Source: Candidatus Solibacter sp. (lineage in GTDB: Bacteria > Acidobacteriota > Terriglobia > Bryobacterales > Bryobacteraceae). Taken from it: a stretch of DNA of 19,685 bases. The stretch lies in the NCBI GenBank assembly GCA_017883345.1, contig JADGNT010000004.1, forward strand, positions 1 through 19,685, written 5' to 3'. Positions within the stretch are counted from its first letter, which is position 1; each line of letters starts with the position of its first letter. Positions 13,892-19,685 of the stretch are shown in pieces. Both the position numbers and the translations under genes were made by a program. The notes beneath the pieces are model-generated. The model searched no databases and had not been told where the DNA came from. It saw only the letters and a list, made by a program, of their open reading frames with translations.

Positions 13892-16137
13892 GCGATGCGC
13901 TGCACGAAGGGCAGCTTGGACAAGGCCTCCAGGCGAGCGATGGGGATGTGGCCTTGAATCGTGGCGCCTTGCTGGCTGGTGATTACCAGGCCTGCCTGGC
14001 GCAGTTGGTTTAACGCGCCGGTGGATAAGTCGGCGATGGTGAGTCTTACATAGGCTTCGTCGCCAAATACGAACTTACTCTCGTCGACGCTGGGACGGCC
14101 TCCGGCTTTCACGCGCGCGATCAGGGCGGCAATCGCCGGATCGAGATTCGACGCCGGCGTTTGCGGTGCCAGCGGGGGCGCTACTTTGCGGGATTCCATC
14201 ATGGGGCGAGGCATGGCGCCGCCGCCGCCGAAGTAGGCCCGATCGGCAATCATGGCCATGGGGGCGGCGACGGCCTGCAAGCGATCCCCTCTGCCGAACA
14301 CGCCTTCGTAGCTCATGCCGTCGGGCATCTCCACGGGCACTTCGACGCGCCGCGGCGCGCCGCCTTCGGTGATCACTGTTTCTTCCACCGCGACGAAGGA
14401 TGTGAACGGCGTCATCAGGCGGTAGTCGATACCCAGTTGCGTGATCTGCTGCTTGAGATCGTCGCGCATGACGCCACGTTGCAAGCCGCCGAAGTCCTGG
14501 GACATCAGGTCTTCCACGCGGCGGCGGGCCCAGAGCGTGGCCAGCATGGCATTCTCGGGCTGCGAAGCGGGCAGGTTGACGCGGATCTCGCGAGTGAACT
14601 CGCGGCCCGCCATCTTGCCGTGCAGGCGGATCACACCGGCGCCGGGCGAAGTGTAGCGGCCGGAAATGACCAGCGGTTTGGCGGCGAACAGGTCGGGGAT
14701 GCGCGCCGGGTAGACGCCAGTGATCGCGAGGCCGCCCCAATCGATCGAGATATCGGTGAGCAGTGGGCTGCTGACGCGCTCGTGGAAGCGGCGCGCGGCG
14801 GCGGAGCCATCGTCCTGCAGTCCGACGTACTCCACTTCGCCGCGGCCGTAGCGCGCCATGCCGTCGAGCAGGAAATGGTTGACGCTGCCGCCGATGCCGA
14901 AGGCGAAGACGCGCGCGTTGGGGTGGCGCTGCACCTCGGCGAGGATATCCAGATCGTTGCCCACCTCGCCATCGGTCATGAAGCAGACCACGCGGGTGCG
15001 CTCCGGCGCATCGCTGGGGGCGAGCGACGCGCGGATGGCCTTCATCATTTCGGTGCCGCCGCTGCCGGACCGCGAGTTCAGAAACTCGCGCGCCAGGCGG
15101 CGATTCTCGGGCGTGGCGGGCACGGGGTTGGGGAACAGGATGTGGGTGTCGCCGGAGAACGTGATCAGGTTGAAGGTGTCGCGCGGATGCAAGCCGTCGA
15201 GCGCCAGGCCCATCGCCTCCTTGGCTTTCTCGATGGGGAAGCCCGACATGGAGCCGGAAGTATCCAGCACGAACACCAGTTCCTTGGGCGCGATCTCTGC
15301 GGGCTGGACGCGATCGGGCGGTTGCAGCAGGAGGGTGAAATAGCCCGTGTGGGTGAGCACCGCATCTTCCACCCGGCGGCCGGCGACGCCGTACTTGAGG
15401 ATGAAATCCTTGTTCGGGATAACGGACTTGTCGCGCAGTTTCACCACGGCCTGGCGCGGGTTGGGGCGCTCGATCGCGACATCGTGGGTGCGCGATTCGA
15501 TGGCTCCGATGGGGACGCCGGCGTCCAAGTGGACCTCCACCGCGATATCGTGGCCGGCGCGCGTGCCTTCGGGCGTGACGGGCGGCGCGATGCGGGCGGC
15601 GTCGGGCACTCCGCGGCGCGGCATGTAGCGCGGCGCCACCACCATCGGGAAATTGAACGAGTAGGCGCCGGCTTCGTAGGGCACGGTTTCGACGTAGCCG
15701 ATCTGGATCTGCACGGTGGCGCCGGGAAGGATATTGGCGACGGCCTGGGTGAAGATGTTGGGGCGCTCCTGGTCGAGCAGGGAGGCAATGCGGCCCGTGC
15801 GGCGGGCCTCCTCGTAGATTTTGCGCGCTTCGTCGCGCGGTTTGATGAGGCCGCGAATGGTGCGGTCGCCGACGTGCATGGTCATGTCGTCCACGGCGGA
15901 ATCGGGCGGTAGCGGGAAGGTATAGACGGCCTCGATTTTTTCGGCGAACGGGTTGTGAAACTCCTGGGTGACGGTGACGCGGGCGAGCGGACCGGCGATG
16001 CGCACCTGCACGTCCGTGTGGCGTAGCGGGCAGATGCCCTTCGGCGTGGTGAGCGATCCGGGCGCGACGGAATCGTTGGCGGCAAACCCGGGAAGGGCGA
16101 GGATGGCAAGAAAAAGTAAACGCGAGTGGAACGGCAT
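13882..16137 (-). CDS. Secreted VIT and VWA domain protein
   Basis: The 751-residue product has a signal peptide (about 1-20, LLFLAILALPGFAA) and a VIT domain (about 33-155, including FHNPFAEKIEAVYTFPLPP and IKPRDEARKIYEEA). Next is a von Willebrand A domain from about 286 with the MIDAS start DTSGS (Asp292, Ser294, Ser296) and the later FMTDGEVGND. A linker rich in Gly, Met and Pro leads to a last segment of about 60 residues (VRLTIADLSTGALNQL onwards) that is not part of either domain. It resembles the VIT-VWA proteins common in Acidobacteria and Planctomycetes, with a likely role in metal-dependent protein binding outside the cytoplasm. The ATG at 16137 has GGAGG 7 bases upstream; the in-frame start at 16194 lacks one. 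Confidence 0.92.
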   Translation of the reverse strand: MPFHSRLLFLAILALPGFAANDSVAPGSLTTPKGICPLRHTDVQVRIAGPLARVTVTQEFHNPFAEKIEAVYTFPLPPDSAVDDMTMHVGDRTIRGLIKPRDEARKIYEEARRTGRIASLLDQERPNIFTQAVANILPGATVQIQIGYVETVPYEAGAYSFNFPMVVAPRYMPRRGVPDAARIAPPVTPEGTRAGHDIAVEVHLDAGVPIGAIESRTHDVAIERPNPRQAVVKLRDKSVIPNKDFILKYGVAGRRVEDAVLTHTGYFTLLLQPPDRVQPAEIAPKELVFVLDTSGSMSGFPIEKAKEAMGLALDGLHPRDTFNLITFSGDTHILFPNPVPATPENRRLAREFLNSRSGSGGTEMMKAIRASLAPSDAPERTRVVCFMTDGEVGNDLDILAEVQRHPNARVFAFGIGGSVNHFLLDGMARYGRGEVEYVGLQDDGSAAARRFHERVSSPLLTDISIDWGGLAITGVYPARIPDLFAAKPLVISGRYTSPGAGVIRLHGKMAGREFTREIRVNLPASQPENAMLATLWARRRVEDLMSQDFGGLQRGVMRDDLKQQITQLGIDYRLMTPFTSFVAVEETVITEGGAPRRVEVPVEMPDGMSYEGVFGRGDRLQAVAAPMAMIADRAYFGGGGAMPRPMMESRKVAPPLAPQTPASNLDPAIAALIARVKAGGRPSVDESKFVFGDEAYVRLTIADLSTGALNQLRQAGLVITSQQGATIQGHIPIARLEALSKLPFVQRIAPR

Positions 16138-16260
16138 CGGAAGACCTCCACGGGCGAAATGCCGCCAGAGCGGAATTCCTTTCAGGCAAGGCAAAAAACC
16201 GCCCGGAGCACCGAGAACGTTGCATACTGGGATTGAGAATCCGAAGCGGAGTGATTGTCA

Positions 16261-16881
16261 ATGAAAGCTAAGAGTTTTGCAAAAGACTTTCCCGTCGTTT
16301 GCGTGGGTGGTTCGGCCGGCGGCCTCGACGCCTATACCCGGTTACTCACGCATCTGCCGGCCGATATGGGTGTGGCGATCGTCATCGTGAATCACCTGAG
16401 AAGCGTAGCCACCCACCTTCACGAGATTCTTCCGCGCTACACACAGATGCCGGTTGAACTGATCACGGAAAAACTACTCATCGAGCCCAACCATGTGTTC
16501 ATCATCCCGGAACAGCGGGATTTGCACGTTCTTGACGGAGAGTTCCGTCTAAAGCCGATATCCAAGCCCAGGGGATGGCCCGACGTGATTACGGTCTTTC
16601 TGCGCTCCCTCACGCAGAACTGGGACGGCAAACTGATCGCTGTCATTGTCTCCGGCTATGATGGCGATGGGGCAGCGGCGCTGTGCGGCATACGGGAAGT
16701 GGGGGGCATTACCATCGCGCAGAAGCTCGACACGGCCGGGCAGCCGGATATGCCTGAGAGTGCCATCGCAACCGGGTGTATCGATTTTGTTCTTTCACCT
16801 GAGAACATCGCGCAGCAAATTGTACGAATTGCCGCACGCGTCCCGGGCGAAGGGAACGCCAATTCACCAGAAGGCAAGTAG
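16261..16881 (+). CDS. Stand-alone CheB-type methylesterase domain
   Basis: The 206-residue protein is a CheB methylesterase catalytic domain without a receiver domain. The triad is visible as Ser18 in GGSAGG, His45 in VNHL, and Asp136 in SGYDGDGAAAL. CheB removes methyl groups from, or deamidates, chemoreceptor glutamates. No other chemotaxis gene lies nearby. Similar CheB domains also occur fused to CheR and PAS domains, so its substrate may not be a chemoreceptor. The ATG at 16261 has CGGAG 9 bases upstream; a TTG at 16255 is less likely. Confidence 0.9.
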   Translation: MKAKSFAKDFPVVCVGGSAGGLDAYTRLLTHLPADMGVAIVIVNHLRSVATHLHEILPRYTQMPVELITEKLLIEPNHVFIIPEQRDLHVLDGEFRLKPISKPRGWPDVITVFLRSLTQNWDGKLIAVIVSGYDGDGAAALCGIREVGGITIAQKLDTAGQPDMPESAIATGCIDFVLSPENIAQQIVRIAARVPGEGNANSPEGK

Positions 16882-16920
16882 AAGTCCGAGCTGCGAAGCG
16901 GATGCACAAGGCGGAGCCTT

Positions 16921-18252
16921 ATGCCACTGGGCTACGATAGTCGTTCGATGTCCAAGCGGGCGGGGCTGATACTCTTCGTGGCGTTCGCGGCGCTGTTCCT
17001 GACGGTGAACCGCGACGCCTATCGCGGCTATTTTCAGGACGACGAGATCGATAACCTGAGCTGGGCGCCGTACCTCGGGCCGCTGGATTTCCTGCAGGGC
17101 GCCGCCACGCCGCGGTTTCAGGCCAATAATTTCCGCCCGGTGGGCCACTACTATTTCCATGCGGTGGAGGAACTCGCGGGGCTGGATTTCCCGGTTTATG
17201 TCGCGGTGCTGCATGCGTTCCACCTGTTGAACGTCTGGCTGCTGTGGCTGCTGGCGCGGCGGCTTGGGGCCACGGCGTTCGCCACCGCCGCCGCATGCTT
17301 GTTCTTCGGACTGCACATGGCGCTGTTCGACAATTTCTGGAAGCCGATGTACGTCTTCGATGTGCTCTGCGCCACGTTCTGCCTGCTGAGCCTGTGGTGC
17401 TACGCGAGCGAGCGTTGGGTACTGAGCTTCGCGGCCTTCTGGTTGGCCTACAAGTCGAAGGAACTGGCGGTCATGCTGCCAGTGGTGCTGCTGGCCTTCG
17501 AGATCTGGTTCGGCAAACGGCGCTGGAAGCCGCTGGCGCCGTTTTTTCTGACCTCGCTTTCCTTCGGCGTGCAGGGAATTCTGGGGAATCCCAATCGGGA
17601 TAACGACTACACCTTTCGCTTCACGGCCGCCGCCCTGGCCACAACCAGCGTGTTCTACGCCGGCCGCGTTTTCCTGATTCCGTATCTCGGATTCGTGCTC
17701 CCCGCGATAGCATTTCTGGCGCGCGGCCATATGTCTTCAGCTCGCCGCACATGGTTCGGACTGGCGGCGATGGGTTCGTTCCTCTTCCCCGTGCTGTTTC
17801 TGCCGGGGCGGGTATTCAGCGGGTACTGCTACCTGCCGTTCGCGGGCCTGGCCATCGCCATCACGGGGCTGGCGGAGGCGGCATCGCCCGCCGCGCTGGG
17901 ACTGTTCCTGGCATTGTGGCTGCCCATGGATATCCACGAACTGCGCTTGCGGCGGCGCGATACCCTGGCCAACGACGACGAGGTCCGCACGTGGATGAGC
18001 GCGGTCGGCCGGTTCGCCGCCGGCAAGCAGCGAGTGGATGCGTTCGTGTTCTCCGGCACGCCCGCCGGCTTCCATCAGTGGGGCATCGAAGGCACGCTCA
18101 AGTATTTCTACGAGCGCAACGATCTCACCGTGAAGCCCATCGGTGGGCCAGACGCGGCGGCCCTGATCGCGACCAGGCGCGTGGCGATGCTGAACTGGGA
18201 CGCTGCGCGCAAGCGCCTCGATATCGTGATGCGCGGGCCCGGCAGTTACTGA
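16921..18252 (+). CDS. GT-C-like integral membrane glycosyltransferase
   Basis: The 443-residue protein has about nine or ten predicted membrane helices, followed by a soluble C-terminal part of roughly 100 residues. The first extracytoplasmic loop contains FQDDEIDN (Asp40, Asp41, Glu42), the acidic motif where GT-C enzymes that use lipid-linked sugars (PMT/ArnT type) bind metal and donor. This supports a membrane sugar transferase, but the acceptor and donor are unknown. The ATG at 16921 has GGAG 5 bases upstream; an ATG at 16948 would remove nine residues but has no ribosome site. It is 39 bases after the CheB-type gene and may share its transcript. Its stop overlaps the convergent gene by 7 bases. 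Confidence 0.75.
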   Translation: MPLGYDSRSMSKRAGLILFVAFAALFLTVNRDAYRGYFQDDEIDNLSWAPYLGPLDFLQGAATPRFQANNFRPVGHYYFHAVEELAGLDFPVYVAVLHAFHLLNVWLLWLLARRLGATAFATAAACLFFGLHMALFDNFWKPMYVFDVLCATFCLLSLWCYASERWVLSFAAFWLAYKSKELAVMLPVVLLAFEIWFGKRRWKPLAPFFLTSLSFGVQGILGNPNRDNDYTFRFTAAALATTSVFYAGRVFLIPYLGFVLPAIAFLARGHMSSARRTWFGLAAMGSFLFPVLFLPGRVFSGYCYLPFAGLAIAITGLAEAASPAALGLFLALWLPMDIHELRLRRRDTLANDDEVRTWMSAVGRFAAGKQRVDAFVFSGTPAGFHQWGIEGTLKYFYERNDLTVKPIGGPDAAALIATRRVAMLNWDAARKRLDIVMRGPGSY

Positions 18253-19058
18253 GTCAGCACGCGCGAATCGGTCTGAAATTTCTTGTAATCGCTGAACGTG
18301 TAGATGATTTCGCCGCGCATCACCTTGACCAGGGCGATGCGCACGGAACCCTTGATGGCAGCCCGCTTAGGCAGCCAGACTTCGTTATTGATGCGCGCGT
18401 TTTCAATGGTGAGGTGGCTGCCTTTGGCGAGGCGGATCAGGAAACCGCCGAAGGTGATGGTGTCCAGCGATTCGAGGTCGACTCTGACCCACTGGTAGTC
18501 CTTCTTGTCGATCCAAAAACGCAGCTTGACCTTGGGAAAGAACGCGGTGGACGCGCTTTTCGGGCGGTATCCGGGCCTGGGCGCGCCCTCGATGACGAAG
18601 GCGTCACCGCCATTGAGCGCTTCCTCGCCGGCCAGTTTGAAGTTGAAGGCGTCGGGCAGTTCCTTGAGCGGCTCGCGCTGTTTCTGCCTCTTGCGTTCCC
18701 AGTCGGCAACGCGGCGCTCGCGCTGCTCCGGGGTCTCCTTGCGCCGGTCTTCGATGCTGTGCTGGAGTTTGGCCTCCTCTTTACCCGCGTCCTTTTGGGA
18801 AAGCGGCTTGTCATCGCGCGCCACCAGGCGGCGGTAGGGCGACCCCTCCAGCAGGGTCACGTCGAAGGTCTCGCTCTCGGTCTTTTTCAGCTTTCCGCTT
18901 GCATCCAGGTCGCGCTGCTCCTGGCGTTGCAGAAAGGTGTAGCTGCGCGAGATCTCGGTGTTGCGCCGGTCGAGCTCGGTAGAGCGGCGGATGATCTCCA
19001 GCGGGTCCTGGGCGGGCAGGACGGCGGGCAGCGCAAGAGCGAGGAGAAGCAGACGCAC
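18246..19058 (-). CDS. Secreted protein, possibly LolA-like fold
   Basis: The 270-residue product starts with a signal peptide (LLLLALALPAVLPAQ). Next comes a charged helical stretch (about 95-130, many Arg, Lys and Glu), then alternating short strands (FWIDKKDYQWVRVDLES, ITFGGFLIRLAKGSHL, IIYTFSDYKKF). The strands suggest an outer-membrane lipoprotein-sorting-like (LolA/LolB) beta fold, as in other acidobacterial proteins, but this is inference from pattern. The start is a GTG with no strong ribosome site. Its TAA stop lies inside the last codons of the convergent glycosyltransferase gene. Confidence 0.75.
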   Translation of the reverse strand: MRLLLLALALPAVLPAQDPLEIIRRSTELDRRNTEISRSYTFLQRQEQRDLDASGKLKKTESETFDVTLLEGSPYRRLVARDDKPLSQKDAGKEEAKLQHSIEDRRKETPEQRERRVADWERKRQKQREPLKELPDAFNFKLAGEEALNGGDAFVIEGAPRPGYRPKSASTAFFPKVKLRFWIDKKDYQWVRVDLESLDTITFGGFLIRLAKGSHLTIENARINNEVWLPKRAAIKGSVRIALVKVMRGEIIYTFSDYKKFQTDSRVLTQ

Positions 19059-19126
19059 GATTATTTCTACGGTTCGGTGCCGGCTCCGGTTTCAAGCGGA
19101 TGCCGGGGAATCACTGTCTTAATGGT

Positions 19127-19216
19127 ATGTTAATCGGCGTGGCGCGGATTGTCTTCTTCACGGCAGTGGTGGCACTGCTCGGCCTGTGGGCGGCGATTGC
19201 CCGGCGCGGCAAGTAG
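19127..19216 (+). CDS. Possible 29-residue single-pass membrane peptide
   Basis: The frame from ATG 19127 to TAG 19214-19216 encodes MLIGVARIVFFTAVVALLGL followed by WAAIARRGK, one hydrophobic helix with a positive C-terminus. Such peptides often associate with membrane complexes. There is no Shine-Dalgarno and no known match, so support is limited to composition and the helix-plus-Arg/Lys pattern. Confidence 0.35.
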   Translation: MLIGVARIVFFTAVVALLGLWAAIARRGK

Positions 19217-19238
19217 CGTAGCCTTTTAGGCTGCCATG

Positions 19239-19260
19239 GCCCCATTCGTGGGGGCATTCT
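19239..19260 (+). terminator. Weak terminator-like hairpin
   Basis: CCCCA (19240-19244) and TGGGG (19249-19253) pair around a TTCG tetraloop, followed by a short pyrimidine stretch rather than a full T-run. A smaller AGCCT/AGGCT hairpin lies just before it. It could end transcription of the 29-residue ORF. Confidence 0.25.
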
Positions 19261-19300
19261 TCCCCGGCTTCGTGCTGCCACTGAGTTACAGTAAGGGTGC

Positions 19301-19666
19301 ATGGAAAGCACTCGGATTGCGATCGCGACCGCGGACGGCGTTTCCGTTTGCGATCACCTGGCGCGCTCGGCGGCCTTTGTCGTGGTGGAAGTAAACTCGG
19401 GCGTGCCCGGCGCGCGGGCGACACGGGCGCGCGGAACGGAGGCCTGCGGAAATCACGCCACCTTCGTTGAAATGCTGGCCGGGTGCGACGCGGTGATCTG
19501 CGGCGGCATCGGGCAGGGCGCGGCGGTATCGCTGGCGGCGCATGGGATTCGCCCGCTGGTTTCGCCAGCGGCCGCCGGGACGCCGATCGACGATGCCTTG
19601 CAGGCATGGATCGCAGGGCGGCTGGCTACGTCCGACGAACGCGTCTGCCTCTGCCACGGGGACTGA
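19301..19666 (+). CDS. NifX/NifB-C-like (dinitrogenase iron-molybdenum cofactor) protein
   Basis: The 121-residue product fits the Nitro_FeMo-Co family: IAIATADGVSVCDHLARSAAFVVVEV at the start, then the late VICGGIGQGAAVSLAAHGIRPLV and DALQAWIAGRL. These small proteins bind iron-sulfur or FeMo cofactor clusters or their precursors, and many occur in organisms without nitrogenase. The usual HFGRA motif reads HLARS, and the protein ends with CLCHGD, a Cys-rich tail that could bind metal. The ATG at 19301 has AAGGG 4 bases upstream. No nif gene is adjacent. Confidence 0.85.
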   Translation: MESTRIAIATADGVSVCDHLARSAAFVVVEVNSGVPGARATRARGTEACGNHATFVEMLAGCDAVICGGIGQGAAVSLAAHGIRPLVSPAAAGTPIDDALQAWIAGRLATSDERVCLCHGD

Positions 19667-19676
19667 CAAGACTGGC

Positions 19677-19685
19677 ATGAATTTC
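19677..19685 (+). CDS. Possible start of a downstream gene (truncated)
   Basis: ATG AAT TTC begins at 19677, ten bases after the preceding stop, and runs to the window edge. Only three codons are visible and the ribosome site is weak, so it may be the start of the next gene in the same unit. Confidence 0.2.

Noticed and set aside
14161..15912. Long rightward frame antisense to the VIT/VWA gene
   Set aside because: Its translation is rich in His, Asp, Ala and Gly with no domain, while the opposite strand has VIT and VWA motifs and a signal peptide.
17751..19133. Rightward 460-codon frame crossing the glycosyltransferase and the next gene
   Set aside because: It is off-frame to the membrane protein and antisense to the secreted protein, with no homology.
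1..19685. CRISPR array, tRNA, rRNA or riboswitch
   Set aside because: No regularly spaced repeats, cloverleaf or conserved RNA sequence was found by reading. The ribBA upstream region (87 bases to cdaA) is too short for an FMN riboswitch.

Overview
The window is GC-rich bacterial chromosome, apparently from an acidobacterium related to Solibacter/Bryobacter. That assignment is inferred from gene content and protein style: a cdaA-ybbR-glmM cluster, an unusual RibBA, VIT/VWA and signal-peptide proteins, and many GTG/TTG starts. It was not tested by any search. No rRNA, tRNA or CRISPR array was found.

Left edge (1-870): a remnant of a YhcG/DUF1016 nuclease gene sits against a UPF0175 antitoxin-like gene. 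A 42-bp stretch of the UPF0175 gene occurs twice (1-42 and 689-730), so this is a rearrangement scar. An intrinsic terminator at 834-870 separates it from the next operon.

Housekeeping block (1022-6210): cdaA (diadenylate cyclase), ybbR (its membrane partner) and glmM (phosphoglucosamine mutase) run leftward, linking c-di-AMP signalling to cell-wall precursor synthesis. Divergent from them is ribBA (riboflavin synthesis), whose GTP cyclohydrolase II half keeps its zinc cysteines but has a rewritten active site. A secreted protein of unknown function follows.

DNA repair block (6278-12374): a leftward pair resembling AddB and AddA (helicase-nuclease for double-strand break processing). Both subunits end in nuclease domains with four cysteines that could hold an iron-sulfur cluster. 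Between them lies a 120-bp palindromic element flanked by duplicated copies of the addA start region. The insert is read through by a 56-codon ORF that overlaps addB and addA by ATGA at each end, so translational coupling could be kept. This is the most striking structure in the window.

Toxin-antitoxin island (12448-13854): a vapBC-like pair and a higBA-like pair, both leftward, each with a candidate operator.

Right part (13882-19685): a secreted VIT/VWA protein with an unusual C-terminal domain, a stand-alone CheB-type methylesterase, a GT-C-like membrane glycosyltransferase, a secreted possibly LolA-like protein convergent with it, a possible 29-residue membrane peptide, and a NifX/NifB-C-like small protein. 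A further gene may begin at the right edge. No gene-free stretch exceeds 300 bases.
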